DNA of 64,000 nucleotides from JAFAHD01 sp963772515 (GCA_963772515.1 CAVYXC010000002.1:434001-498000); one strand, 5' to 3'. Shown: positions 45,485 through 54,096, counted from the stretch's first letter. Notes: a model not told the origin generated them from the sequence alone. Program-made: numbers and translations.

Positions 45485-45901
45485 CTAGACGGAGGTGTTC
45501 GCCGCCGTCGTTTCGGTCGCGCCCGCTTGGGCGCACTCGTCATCGATTCTATTCTTGTAGACCCAGATGGCCACTGCCAGCGGTGCGACAAATCCGGCAA
45601 GGTACGTGAAGTAGCCGAGCCACGGGCCACGGCCGACGATGAAGAACGGCGCCGCGCCGGCGAGCAGCACTCGCAGGATTGATTCAACCGTCGAAAACGG
45701 CAGATAACGCTTGCCGCCTTTCGTCAGCCGGTCGAAGCTTGTAGCGATGTGGAAAAGGTAGGCCATGCCGATGAGCGTGCCCGCGAAAAGGGCGATCGCC
45801 GGCAGCGTCTGATGCCCGAGGGCCAATGCGACCGCCGCGGCAGCCCCCAACGCCAGGCTGCGCAACGCCACCGCTGCCTGAAACGTGCGGAAGCTTTCCA
45901 T
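45485..45901 (-). CDS. ATP synthase subunit I-like membrane protein
   Basis: 138 residues with four predicted helices (RSLALGAAAAVALALGHQTL, IALFAGTLIGMAYLFHIATS, ILRVLLAGAAPFFIVGRGPW, YLAGFVAPLAVAIWVYK). Length, hydrophobicity and position before atpB match AtpI proteins, which help assemble the c-ring. Assignment is by layout plus weak resemblance. Confidence 0.8.
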   Translation of the reverse strand: MESFRTFQAAVALRSLALGAAAAVALALGHQTLPAIALFAGTLIGMAYLFHIATSFDRLTKGGKRYLPFSTVESILRVLLAGAAPFFIVGRGPWLGYFTYLAGFVAPLAVAIWVYKNRIDDECAQAGATETTAANTSV

Positions 45902-45956
45902 GGAATTACGATGGTTCGGCGGCTTCGGAAACCGCCCTCCCCTTCGAACGCTCGTA

Positions 45957-46157
45957 CTACTTCAGAGCTGCGAGCTGGCGGAACATCGAGAAAAAGCCGG
46001 ACACGAAGCCCGCGAGTATTCCGACCGGCACCGCCCAGCCCCAATGCAGAAATTTGTAGGCGGCAAAACCGAGCAGCCCGCCGGCGATGACGTTGGCGAT
46101 CAACGAGAACCCGATCGCGCCCAGCGCCGACACAGATAGGGGCGTCTGATCTTTCAC
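45957..46157 (-). CDS. AtpZ/AtpI-type two-helix membrane protein
   Basis: 66 residues, two transmembrane helices (GAIGFSLIANVIAGGLLGFA and WAVPVGILAGFVSGFFSMFR), the pattern of AtpZ proteins (F0F1-ATPase-associated, proposed magnesium/calcium-linked). GTG start overlapping the wecB stop by four bases. Its place between wecB and the AtpI-like gene is typical. Confidence 0.8.
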   Translation of the reverse strand: MKDQTPLSVSALGAIGFSLIANVIAGGLLGFAAYKFLHWGWAVPVGILAGFVSGFFSMFRQLAALK

Positions 46158-47320
46158 CGCGCCGCGGACGGCAGCGTCGGCGGCCGCGACGGATCGAACT
46201 CGTCAGGCAGCGCGCCGTTGCGGTGAAACGCCCACAGGGCATCTGCGATGCGCCGAGCGGCTTGCCCGTCGCCATACGGATTCGCAGCGTGGGCCATGCG
46301 CGCGTACGCGGCGGGATCGTCGAGCAACTCGTCGAGCGCGCTCGCGACCGCCGCTTCTTGCGTGCCGACGAGTCGCAGGGTACCCGCCGCCACGCCTTCA
46401 GGCCGTTCGGTGACGCGGCGAAGCACGAGCACCGGTTTGCCAAGACATGGCGCTTCTTCTTGCAAGCCGCCGGAGTCGGTGGCCACGAGCGTGCAGCGTC
46501 CGATCGCCCCGACCAGATTCCGATAGCTCATCGGCTTGACGAGGTGGACGCGCGGCTCGTCTTCCAAGATGCGCCGCGCCGGTTCGACGACCGCCGGATT
46601 CAGGTGCACGGGCCAGATCACCGACACGTCCGGGTGGCGTTTGACGACCCCGCGCAAAGCGCGGCAGATCGCTTCGAGCGGTTCGCCGAGATTCTCGCGC
46701 CGGTGCGCCTCGACGAACACCATGCGCTCGGTGCCGACGGCGGGCACGTCGCTCGGCGTGGTGCGCGCGTGCACCCACAGAAACGCGTCGATGACGGTGT
46801 TGCCCGTGACCACGATGGTGCGCGGATCTTTACCCTCGCGCAGCAGGTTCTCGCGCGCCGTGGGCGTCGGCGCGAAATGATGGGTCGCGAGCACACCGGT
46901 CAGCCGCCGGTTCATCTCTTCCGGAAAGGGCTCGTAGATCGTGTCGGTGCGCAGCCCAGCCTCGACGTGGCCCACCGGAATCTTCTTATAATAGGAAGCC
47001 AGCGCCGCGGCGCTGGAGGTCGTGGTATCGCCGTGGACGAGCACCACATCGGGGCGGACGTCCCCCAGCACGGGCCCGAGGCGTTCGAGCACGCGCGTCG
47101 TCACGTCGGTGAGCGTTTGGCCTTCCGTCATCACTGCAAGATCGTGCTCGGGCACGATGCCGAACAGCGCGAGTACTTCGTCCATCATCTCGCGGTGCTG
47201 CCCGGTCGCGATGGGGACGCACTCGAAACGCGCGTCGCGCGCGAGCTCGAGCATCACCGGCGCCATTTTCACCGCGTCGGGACGGGTGCCGAAGACGACG
47301 GCCACCCGCAGCGGACACAT
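46154..47320 (-). CDS. wecB: UDP-N-acetylglucosamine 2-epimerase (non-hydrolysing)
   Basis: 388 residues, converts UDP-GlcNAc to UDP-ManNAc for surface polysaccharide or teichoic-type linkage units. GT-B-like fold; active-site segments VVFGTRPDAVKMAPVMLEL, VLVHGDTTTSSAAALASYYK, GHVEAGLRT, PEEMNRRL and FVEAHRRENLGEPL. ATG at 47320 overlaps the upstream stop (TGATG); the TTG three bases earlier is less likely. Confidence 0.95.
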   Translation of the reverse strand: MCPLRVAVVFGTRPDAVKMAPVMLELARDARFECVPIATGQHREMMDEVLALFGIVPEHDLAVMTEGQTLTDVTTRVLERLGPVLGDVRPDVVLVHGDTTTSSAAALASYYKKIPVGHVEAGLRTDTIYEPFPEEMNRRLTGVLATHHFAPTPTARENLLREGKDPRTIVVTGNTVIDAFLWVHARTTPSDVPAVGTERMVFVEAHRRENLGEPLEAICRALRGVVKRHPDVSVIWPVHLNPAVVEPARRILEDEPRVHLVKPMSYRNLVGAIGRCTLVATDSGGLQEEAPCLGKPVLVLRRVTERPEGVAAGTLRLVGTQEAAVASALDELLDDPAAYARMAHAANPYGDGQAARRIADALWAFHRNGALPDEFDPSRPPTLPSAAR

Positions 47321-48375
47321 CAAAAGATATGCGGTCCTTTAGGCAGCGAGAGCACGATGGCGACCACGCCCAAGATCCCGCACACGGCGTAGATCAACAG
47401 TACCGCTTGGCGCTGCGACAAGCCGAGATCGAGCAGCTGGTGGTGCACATGCTCTCGGTCGGCGGCCGAGAGCGGCGCGCCTTTGTGGATACGCCGGGCG
47501 ATGACTTTGGCGGTGTCGAGGATCGGCAGCGCGAGGATCAGCAGCGGCACGACCAAGGAGATAGCGACCGCCTGCTTCTCGGTTCCCATCACGCCTACCG
47601 TCGCCAGCACGAAGCCGATGAACAGCGACCCGCCGTCGCCCATGAAGATGCGCGCCGGAGTATAGTTGAACGGCAAGAAGCCGGCTGCCGCGCCGGCGAT
47701 GGCGCAGGTGGTAATGGCGACCAGATACTGCCCTTTGAGCAGCGAGATGACGGTGAGCGCGATGCACGCGATCGTGGTGTAGCCCGCGACCAGACCGTCG
47801 AGCCCGTCGAGGAAATTGATCGCGTTGACCATCCCCAGATACCAGAACAGCGAGAACGGGATGCCGAACCAGCCGAGCTCGACCACGCCGAGGTGCGGCA
47901 GGCGCAGATGGTAGATGGTGAACCCGTAGAAAAGCACCGCGACGAGCGCCACCGCGAACTGCGCGATGAACTTGTTGCGGGCGCGCATACCCATCACGTC
48001 ATCCCACAAACCGACGCCCATCATGAGCGTGCCGCCGAACAGCAGGCCGATGATCTTGGCCAGGTCCGGCGTGTCGAGGTAGCGCGCGATGACGCTATTG
48101 TTCGAGAGCGCGACGTTGAGCGTGACGAACAGCGCGAGCGTGAAGCCGAGATAGATCGCGATGCCCCCCAAGCGCGGCGTCGGCTCCGTGTGTATGCGGC
48201 GATCGCCATCGGGTTCGTCGAAATGTCCGAGCTTGATCGCCGCACGGATCACCAGCGGCGTCACCAGCGCGCACGCTGCAAACGCGAGCACGAACGTCGC
48301 GGCGCACAACGCGTAGATGTTGATGCTGAAGCGGATCGGCGCCGCCAGAGCCACGGCAAGCGCCAGCAGCGTCAT
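47320..48375 (-). CDS. MraY/WecA/TagO-family polyprenyl-phosphate sugar-1-phosphate transferase
   Basis: 351 residues, about ten transmembrane helices. Motifs: PTPRLGGIAIYLGF, the aspartates in GVGLWDDVMGMRARNK and NAINFLDGLDGLVAGYTTIA, and the C-terminal HVHHQLLDLGLSQRQAVLLI that distinguishes WecA/TagO from MraY. It attaches GlcNAc-1-P to undecaprenyl phosphate. With wecB directly downstream it should start a ManNAc-containing linkage or polysaccharide. Confidence 0.93.
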   Translation of the reverse strand: MTLLALAVALAAPIRFSINIYALCAATFVLAFAACALVTPLVIRAAIKLGHFDEPDGDRRIHTEPTPRLGGIAIYLGFTLALFVTLNVALSNNSVIARYLDTPDLAKIIGLLFGGTLMMGVGLWDDVMGMRARNKFIAQFAVALVAVLFYGFTIYHLRLPHLGVVELGWFGIPFSLFWYLGMVNAINFLDGLDGLVAGYTTIACIALTVISLLKGQYLVAITTCAIAGAAAGFLPFNYTPARIFMGDGGSLFIGFVLATVGVMGTEKQAVAISLVVPLLILALPILDTAKVIARRIHKGAPLSAADREHVHHQLLDLGLSQRQAVLLIYAVCGILGVVAIVLSLPKGPHIF

Positions 48376-48845
48376 CGAGCCCGCGTCGCGAGCCGGTCGA
48401 GCTCCGTGCCGGCCTCATGCAAGAGGGCCGCGGCCAGATCGTCCGGGTAGGCCGCTTCGTACACGACGCGCGTGATGCCGGCGTTGATCAGCAGCTTCGC
48501 GCACGTCAGGCATGGATGGTCGGTGCAGTAGATCGTGCCGCCGGCGATCGAGGTGCCGTAGCGGGCGGCCTGCACCAACGCGTTCTGTTCGGCGTGCGTC
48601 GAACGCGCGCAATGGCCGTCGCGCATGTCGCCGCCGGTCGAATGATCGCAGTGGCGCATGCCGATCGGCGCGCCGTTGTAGCCTGTCGCCAGGATGCGTT
48701 TATCCTTGACGATGACGGCGCCGACGCTGCGCCGCGAGCAAGTCGCCCGCGTCGCCACCGCGCGCGTGATCGCCATGAAGTATTCGTCCCACGATGGGCG
48801 GTCGTGGGTGGCCGGCTCAGGGATCTGCGGCAGCGTCTCTTTCAC
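48372..48845 (-). CDS. dCMP deaminase (ComEB-like)
   Basis: 157 residues of the zinc-dependent deaminase family. Zinc and catalytic residues: HAEQNALVQA (His and Glu) and PCLTCAKLLINAG (two Cys). The extra metal-binding insertion HCDHSTGGDMRDGHC marks the dCMP deaminase/ComEB type. It makes dUMP for thymidylate synthesis. GTG start; 4-nt overlap with the next gene. Confidence 0.92.
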   Translation of the reverse strand: MKETLPQIPEPATHDRPSWDEYFMAITRAVATRATCSRRSVGAVIVKDKRILATGYNGAPIGMRHCDHSTGGDMRDGHCARSTHAEQNALVQAARYGTSIAGGTIYCTDHPCLTCAKLLINAGITRVVYEAAYPDDLAAALLHEAGTELDRLATRAR

Positions 48846-48857
48846 GTCGATGTCGGA

Positions 48858-50111
48858 CTACGGCACGTCGAACTGCGCGGTCAGCTCGTAGACGCGATCG
48901 CGCAGCTGACGCAGCTTCGCACGCGGCCCGATGTCGTCCATCGCTGCGCCGATGATCGCCGCGATCTCGCGCATCTGCTCTTCTCGCATGCCGCGCGTCG
49001 TGACGGCGGGTGTGCCGATACGCACGCCGCTGGCGACGGTGGGCGGATTCTTGTCGAACGGAATCGTGTTCTTGTTGACGGTGATCCCGATCTCGTCCAG
49101 GTAGAGCTCGACGTCCTTACCGGTCAGCCCGCGCACGGAGACATCGACGAGCATGAGGTGGTTATCGGTCCCGCCCGTCACGATGCGCAAGCCGTGTGTC
49201 TGCAGCGCCGCCGCCAGCGCCTTTGCATTGCTGACGACCTGGCGCGCGTAGGCTTCGAACTCGGGGGCCAGCGCCTCCCGGAACGCGACCGCTTTGGCGG
49301 CGATGATGTGCATGAGCGGACCGCCCTGGATGCCGGGAAACACGTTCTTCGCGATGGCCTTGCCGCGTTCGGCGTCGCACATCACGGCGCCGCCGCGCGG
49401 CCCGCGCAGCGTCTTGTGCGTCGTCGTCGTGACGAAATCGGCTTGCCCGACGGGCGTCGGATGAATGCCGGCGGCCACCAATCCGGCGACGTGCGCGATA
49501 TCCGCCATCAACACAGCCCCGACCTCGTGCGCGATGTCGGCGAACGCTTTCCAATCCGGGATGCGCGAGTACGCGCTCCAACCGGTGACGATGAGCTTTG
49601 GCTGATGCTCCACGGCGAGCGCGCGGATCTCGTCGTAGTCGAACTGCTCGCTCTGCCGGCTCACCGTGTAGCCGACCGAATTGTAGAGCTTGCCGCTGAA
49701 GTTGACCTTGCTGCCGTGCGTCAGGTGGCCGCCGTGGTCGAGCGCGGCCCCCATCACTGTGTCGCCTGGCTTGACGGCGGCGAAATACACCGCCATGTTC
49801 GCCTGTGCGCCCGAGTGCGGCTGCACGTTTGCGTATTCGACGCCGAACAGCTGCTTGAGGCGCTCGATGGCCAGCGCTTCGGCTATGTCGACGAACTCGC
49901 AGCCGCCGTAGTAGCGCTTGCCGGGATAGCCCTCCGCGTACTTATTGGTCATGACGCTCGCGGCCGCCTCGCGCACCGCAGCGCTGACGTAATTCTCGGA
50001 CGCGATTAGCTCCAGATTCTTGCGCTGGCGCTCTTCTTCTTTAAGGATCGCGTCGTAGACCTCGGGATCTTGCGTCGAGAGTACCGCGTGCTCGAGCAGG
50101 CGTGCGTTCAT
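48858..50111 (-). CDS. glyA: Serine hydroxymethyltransferase
   Basis: 417 residues, PLP enzyme converting serine and tetrahydrofolate to glycine and methylene-THF. Family segments: ELIASENYVSAAVREA, NKYAEGYPGKRYYGGCEFVD, and the PLP lysine in FVTTTTHKTLRGPRGG. Full length, normal start at ATG 50111, 2 nt after rpiB. With dCMP deaminase it serves one-carbon and thymidylate metabolism. Confidence 0.98.
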   Translation of the reverse strand: MNARLLEHAVLSTQDPEVYDAILKEEERQRKNLELIASENYVSAAVREAAASVMTNKYAEGYPGKRYYGGCEFVDIAEALAIERLKQLFGVEYANVQPHSGAQANMAVYFAAVKPGDTVMGAALDHGGHLTHGSKVNFSGKLYNSVGYTVSRQSEQFDYDEIRALAVEHQPKLIVTGWSAYSRIPDWKAFADIAHEVGAVLMADIAHVAGLVAAGIHPTPVGQADFVTTTTHKTLRGPRGGAVMCDAERGKAIAKNVFPGIQGGPLMHIIAAKAVAFREALAPEFEAYARQVVSNAKALAAALQTHGLRIVTGGTDNHLMLVDVSVRGLTGKDVELYLDEIGITVNKNTIPFDKNPPTVASGVRIGTPAVTTRGMREEQMREIAAIIGAAMDDIGPRAKLRQLRDRVYELTAQFDVP

Positions 50112-50113
50112 GT

Positions 50114-50593
50114 CTACACGTGGTCCTTGCTATCCGGATCGTATTCGTCGATCTCCGCGACACGGCGCGCGTGGCGTCCGCCTTCGCCCTCGGTCGTCAA
50201 CCAGACGCGCAGGCACTCGACGATCATCTCCCAGCCGACCAGCCGCTCCGCGAAACAGATGATATTGGCGTGATTGTGCTCGCGCGACAACCGCGCGGAA
50301 TACGGCTCGGCGACCGGTGCCGCACGCGCACCGCGCACTTTGTTGGCTGCCATCGCGATGCCGATGCTCGAGCCGCAGACCAACACGCCGCGCTCGAACT
50401 CGCCGCTGCCGACTGCCTCACCGACTTTGAAAGCGATGAGCGGATAGTCGACGGGGTCGGTCGAGTAGGTTCCGAAATCCACGACCTCGTGGCCCCATTC
50501 GCGCAGCAGTTCCGCGAGCTTCTGCTTGTAGAGGAATCCGGCATGATCTGCGCCCACGGCGATGCGGTAGACGTGCGCGTTCGAATCGTTCAT
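50114..50593 (-). CDS. rpiB: Ribose-5-phosphate isomerase B
   Basis: 159 residues, RpiB/LacA/LacB fold. The active-site cysteine is Cys73 in GVLVCGSSIGIAMAANKVRG and the ligand histidine lies in VGADHAGF; RRVAEIDEY closes the core. It interconverts ribose-5-P and ribulose-5-P. Same order rpiB-glyA as in Bacillus. Confidence 0.94.
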   Translation of the reverse strand: MNDSNAHVYRIAVGADHAGFLYKQKLAELLREWGHEVVDFGTYSTDPVDYPLIAFKVGEAVGSGEFERGVLVCGSSIGIAMAANKVRGARAAPVAEPYSARLSREHNHANIICFAERLVGWEMIVECLRVWLTTEGEGGRHARRVAEIDEYDPDSKDHV

Positions 50594-50599
50594 ACGGAC

Positions 50600-51097
50600 C
50601 TAGCCTTCGTTCGCGCCCGCTGCGTGCCTGGCCTTGAGCTCGGCAAGCACACGAGGCATGCCCGCGACGAGCTGGTCGCGCACCGCCCGATATTCTTCAA
50701 GGCTGCGACCGTATGGGTCGGGCACGTCTCCCAATCCCGTGAGCTCGTCGAAGCTGACGATGTGCTTGGCGTCGGGTTCATGCAGTCGCAGCCACGACCG
50801 ATGTGAACCGGTCGCCGCGACGACCAAGGCGGCCTCGCGCACGAGTTCGCGCGTCGCCTGGCGGGCGCGATGGCGTCGCAGCGTCAGCCCCAGCTCTTCG
50901 ATGACCTGGCAGGCCGTATCTTCGGCCGGCATGTCGACGAGGCCCATCGTTCCCGAACTCGCGACGCGGATGTCGAAGCCGGATTCCCGTGCCGCATGCG
51001 CAGCGATCGCCTCAGCCATCGGACTGCGGCATATGTTGCCGCTGCACACGAAAAGAAGCATCGGGGCAGCGCGGGAGCCGGTATCGGGCCTTGGCAT
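50600..51097 (-). CDS. Low-molecular-weight protein phosphatase (YwlE/Wzb-like)
   Basis: 165 residues. The CX5R P-loop is LLFVCSGNICRSPMAEAI (Cys18 to Arg24) and the general acid is the Asp in DVPDPYGRSLEEY. Bacterial members dephosphorylate tyrosine (Wzb) or arginine (YwlE). The neighbourhood rpiB-glyA matches ywlE of Bacillus, but no arginine kinase is visible here. An internal ATG at 51061 is an alternative start closer to the P-loop. Confidence 0.9.
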   Translation of the reverse strand: MPRPDTGSRAAPMLLFVCSGNICRSPMAEAIAAHAARESGFDIRVASSGTMGLVDMPAEDTACQVIEELGLTLRRHRARQATRELVREAALVVAATGSHRSWLRLHEPDAKHIVSFDELTGLGDVPDPYGRSLEEYRAVRDQLVAGMPRVLAELKARHAAGANEG

Positions 51098-51156
51098 CGT
51101 CGTAGTCTGCTTCGAGGCGAAAGGGCGGGAGTCCGTCGCGAAGAACGGCGCACACG

Positions 51157-51843
51157 ATGAGACTGGCGCTAAGCTCCCGGAGTTTTGAACGCAGCTTGAA
51201 CGACAAGCGCCTCACGCAGCTCGAGTGGATCGACCTGTGCAGCGCCGAGGCGGCGCTCGACGGCGTCGACCTGAGCATCGAACACTTCCCGCGGCGCGAC
51301 GACGACTACCTTGCCCAGATCAAAAAGCTATGCGTCGACCGCCGTCTGACGATCGCCGGCGTCAACACTACACTGGCGCTCGGCGCCGGCGAATTCGACG
51401 CACAAGCCGCTGAGATGAAAGCGATCGTCGACTCAGCCGCTATGCTGGGCGCGCCGCTGATGCGCTTCTCGTGCGGCGCGGCGTCGGGCTCGCCCGGCAT
51501 CGCCTGGCGCGAACTGATTCGAGCGCTGAAGTATTCGAGCGAGCACGCCAAGCGCCGCAATGTGACGTTGGCGGTGATGCCCACTGAAGGGTCTTTGATC
51601 GCCGGCGAAGCCGACCTCAAGCGCGCGTTCAAAGAGTGCGATTCAGCGTGGCTGCGTCTGGCCGCGCCTGCAACCGTATCGTGGGAGACCCAAGCCGGGG
51701 ACGCGGTGATCATGACGGCGGCACCGAGCGGAGACGATCTGGCCGCCGCACTGCGTTTTCGGGGGTTCGTCAGCCTCGAAGATGAGAGCGGCACGCTGGA
51801 CGCGCCGCGATTGCACCGCTGGGCGCACAGCTTCTTCCCATAA
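51157..51843 (+). CDS. Xylose-isomerase-like TIM-barrel protein
   Basis: 228 residues resembling the sugar-phosphate isomerase/epimerase superfamily: LALSSRSFERSL at strand 1, WIDLCSAEAALDGVDLSIEH, LAVMPTEGSL and a C-terminal GFVSLEDESGTLDAPRLHR. The usual metal-binding glutamate/histidine set is incomplete, so enzymatic activity is uncertain. It is divergent from the phosphatase gene and ends at a strong bidirectional terminator. Confidence 0.75.
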   Translation: MRLALSSRSFERSLNDKRLTQLEWIDLCSAEAALDGVDLSIEHFPRRDDDYLAQIKKLCVDRRLTIAGVNTTLALGAGEFDAQAAEMKAIVDSAAMLGAPLMRFSCGAASGSPGIAWRELIRALKYSSEHAKRRNVTLAVMPTEGSLIAGEADLKRAFKECDSAWLRLAAPATVSWETQAGDAVIMTAAPSGDDLAAALRFRGFVSLEDESGTLDAPRLHRWAHSFFP

Positions 51844-51845
51844 CA

Positions 51846-51872
51846 AAACGGCTCGCTGTTCGCGAGCCGTTT
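51846..51872. terminator. Bidirectional terminator hairpin
   Basis: Perfect 11-bp stem AAACGGCTCGC / GCGAGCCGTTT with loop TGTTC, three bases after the plus-strand gene stop. On the plus strand it is followed by the short pyrimidine stretch TCTATGCTC; on the minus strand TTTTGTTA follows, suitable for ending the 6S RNA transcript. Confidence 0.85.
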
Positions 51873-51889
51873 CTATGCTCTACCCCAAA

Positions 51890-52085
51890 GTGCCGTTGCC
51901 CGCAAGGGATCTGAACCTGCTCTCGCAGGTGGGTGCTCACCCGGCCGGACACAGGCTTCCCTCTCGCGGAGGGCTTGCTCAAAGCGGCTCGGAGATCGGC
52001 TCCCGTTGTGATTGCGTTGGCTCAATCACAAAGCGAACTGGCGCACACCGCAGGGAGATCTCGCACGATCGCTCGCGCGTGGCAC
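51890..52085 (-). ncRNA. ssrS: 6S RNA candidate
   Basis: About 196 nt without coding potential that fold as a long rod. The ends pair (GTGCC with GGCAC, then GCGCGAG with CTTGCG). Conserved-looking elements are CCCTGCGGTGTGCGCCAG on the 5' side, an apical CCCTC..GAGGG hairpin followed by AAGCCT as in E. coli 6S (GAGAAGCCT), and a 3' element CACCCACCTGC-GAGA-GCAGGTTCAGATC like that of proteobacterial 6S RNAs. It also contains a 9-bp hairpin (52006-52031). 6S RNA binds RNA polymerase holoenzyme in stationary phase. Ends are approximate. Confidence 0.7.
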
Positions 52086-52086
52086 C

Positions 52087-52115
52087 ACACTAGCACTTGG
52101 CGCACGATAAGACAA
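52087..52115 (-). promoter_or_regulatory. Possible promoter of the 6S RNA candidate
   Basis: TTGTCT (52115-52110) and TAGTGT (52092-52087) with a 17-base spacer on the minus strand. Transcription would start near 52080-52085, at the closing stem. The -10 match is weak. Confidence 0.4.
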
Positions 52116-52203
52116 GTCTTGACTTTGGCGAGGAGCTCGTTCTCGAGAGACTAGGTGCGCGCGCGGCGCGATGCGAAGATGTTGTGAAGGGAGCCTGCAG
52201 CCA

Positions 52204-52710
52204 ATGCTGGATCGTTATTTCGCGGAGTATGCGTCGTACCATATGGATCGGCGCAATCTCATCTGTCACGAGATCGGCATCCCGCTCATCGTCTGGGCGC
52301 TGTTCTCGTTGCTGGAGTTGGTCAAGATCGGCCCGATCGATCTCGGAATGATCGTCGGCGTGCTGGTCATCGCATTTTATCTGCGCCTCGACGTCCGGCT
52401 CGCGCTCGTCGCGCTCGTGGCCTTCGCAGCGCTGTATGTCGCTGGACGCTATACCCCGTGGCCGGTCGCCGTCGGCGCATTCGTCGTCGGCTGGATCTTC
52501 CAATTCATCGGCCACGGATACGAGGGCAAGAAGCCCGCATTCCTCAACAATTTGGTGCATCTGCTGGTCGGCCCGTTATGGATCTGTTCGCTGGCGATGC
52601 CCGGGGCCTCGAGAGCGAAGGTACCGTGCCGTGAGCACTATCGTCGCTATCTTCCCCACCAGCAATCCGATCTCGACGCTCGCGCACGAGATCAAAGCGC
52701 GCGGCCTTGA
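52204..52710 (+). CDS. Mpo1-like/DUF962 membrane protein
   Basis: 168 residues. The start MLDRYFAEYASYHMDRRNLI and ICHEIGIPLIVWALFSLLEL, followed by several short hydrophobic helices and FQFIGHGYEGKKPAFL, match DUF962/YGL010w (Mpo1) proteins. Conserved histidines bind iron in the yeast 2-hydroxy-fatty-acid dioxygenase; His at CHEIG and GHGYEGKKPA are kept. The ATG at 52204 follows GAAGGGAG. The last 27 residues overlap the next gene by 80 nt and look non-conserved. Confidence 0.85.
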   Translation: MLDRYFAEYASYHMDRRNLICHEIGIPLIVWALFSLLELVKIGPIDLGMIVGVLVIAFYLRLDVRLALVALVAFAALYVAGRYTPWPVAVGAFVVGWIFQFIGHGYEGKKPAFLNNLVHLLVGPLWICSLAMPGASRAKVPCREHYRRYLPHQQSDLDARARDQSARP

Positions 52711-53053
52711 TGTCTCTCGCCTCGTGGTGATCAGCAACGACGAGCCGACGGGATACCTCGCGTCGGTCGGAGCGCGCTTCGTCACCGCGCTGGAACCGAC
52801 AAGGATCTATGGTGACGTCAACACGCACGTGCCCGGGTTGCGCACCGGCAACCTATCCGACTACGATGCGGCGAACTCTTCGCCGGCGCTCGAAGCGCTG
52901 AGCGATCTTGCCGTGCCCGATGGCCGCACCGATGACTTCCTCAAGGCGGTCGACGCCGGACGATGCGTTGCCGGATATCCTACCGCCGAGAACGCCGAGG
53001 CTGTGCGCGCGATGTTCTCCGCCGCCGGCGGCAACCCGGTCTGGTCGTTCTAA
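52631..53053 (+). CDS. Hypothetical small cytoplasmic protein
   Basis: 140 residues from GTG 52631 (GAAGG nine bases upstream). It begins IVAIFPTSNPISTLAHEIKA and ends FLKAVDAGRCVAGYPTAENA; both halves look like one strand-helix-strand unit handling, loosely like the general-stress-protein 17M/YflT domain (an inference only). It overlaps the DUF962 gene end. No transmembrane segment. Function unknown. Confidence 0.65.
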   Translation: MSTIVAIFPTSNPISTLAHEIKARGLDVSRLVVISNDEPTGYLASVGARFVTALEPTRIYGDVNTHVPGLRTGNLSDYDAANSSPALEALSDLAVPDGRTDDFLKAVDAGRCVAGYPTAENAEAVRAMFSAAGGNPVWSF

Positions 53054-53064
53054 CGCCGGATCGG

Positions 53065-54087
53065 ATGGGCGAAGACAAGCCCCGGCTTGAGCTCGAGCCG
53101 CTCGACCTTCGCCTGCGCCATCGCTTCACCATAGCGCGCGGATCCGAAGACGTCTCGCGAACGCTGATCGTACGTCTGCTTGCTAACGGCATCGAGGGGC
53201 TTGGTGAGGTGACGCCTTCGCAGCGGTACGACGAGAGCGTCGAGCTCATCGAAACGCAGTTACACTCCATCTCGCTGCGCGACGAGGACCTCCTGGACGT
53301 GCAGGCGACGCTTGCGCGCGTACCTGCGCAGCAGCGCGGCGCGATGTGCGCGCTCGATCTTGCGCTGCACGACTACGCCGGCAAATTCCTGGGGCTGCCC
53401 GCCTACGCGCTGTTCGGACTCGATCCGGCGCAGGCCAAGGCGACGTCGTTCACCATCGGCATCGCGAGCCTCGACGAGACCGTCGCAAAAGTCCGCGAGG
53501 CGGCGCACTTGCCGATCCTCAAAGTCAAACTCGGCGCGGGCCGCGAGATCGAGACGCTCGAAGCGATCCGCGCGAGCTACAGCGGCACGATCCGCGTCGA
53601 CGCCAACGAAGGCTGGACTCCGGAGCAAGCGGTCAGTTGCCTGCGCGAGCTCGCGCGCTTCGATCTGGAGTTCTGCGAACAGCCGGTGCCCGCTGGACAT
53701 CCGGAGCAGCTGCGCTACGTGCGCGAGCGCTCGCCGATCCCGATCTTCACCGACGAGGACTCGGTAAGCGCGGACGATCTTCCACGGCTGCAAGACTGCG
53801 TCGATGGGATCAACGTCAAGCTCGTCAAGTGCGGCGGCATGCGCGCGGCTGCTCGCATGATCGGCGAAGCGCGCGAGCGCGGCATGAAAGTCATGATCGG
53901 CTGCATGATCGAATCGTCGGTGCTTTCGACGGCCGCGGCGCATCTCACCCCGCTCGCCGACTACGCGGACATCGACGGCCCGCTGCTCATCGTCGACGAT
54001 CCATTCGAAGGTGTGACGTACGATGGCGCGCAGCTGCGTCTGCCGGATGCGCCGGGGCTAGGGGTCCGCGCGCGCGCGACGGCGTAG
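53065..54087 (+). CDS. Enolase-superfamily epimerase, dipeptide epimerase/DgcA-like
   Basis: 340 residues, MLE subgroup. Capping domain first, then the barrel with the catalytic KxK in LPILKVKLGAG, metal ligands Asp in IRVDANEGW, Glu in FCEQPVPAG and Asp in IFTDEDSV, and the opposite-face lysine in GINVKLVKCGGM. Known relatives are L-Ala-D/L-Glu epimerase (murein peptide recycling) and N-acetyl-D-glutamate racemase DgcA. The DUF1611 (DgcN-like) gene immediately downstream favours the latter, while the peptide-binding protein after it favours the former. ATG at 53065. Confidence 0.9.
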   Translation: MGEDKPRLELEPLDLRLRHRFTIARGSEDVSRTLIVRLLANGIEGLGEVTPSQRYDESVELIETQLHSISLRDEDLLDVQATLARVPAQQRGAMCALDLALHDYAGKFLGLPAYALFGLDPAQAKATSFTIGIASLDETVAKVREAAHLPILKVKLGAGREIETLEAIRASYSGTIRVDANEGWTPEQAVSCLRELARFDLEFCEQPVPAGHPEQLRYVRERSPIPIFTDEDSVSADDLPRLQDCVDGINVKLVKCGGMRAAARMIGEARERGMKVMIGCMIESSVLSTAAAHLTPLADYADIDGPLLIVDDPFEGVTYDGAQLRLPDAPGLGVRARATA

Positions 54088-54096
54088 TTCGGACGT

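Noticed and set aside
51890..51960. The 3' half of the 6S candidate looks like a tRNA T-arm (GGTTCAGATCC)
   Set aside because: The flanking bases do not form a T-stem or acceptor stem and no anticodon arm is present.
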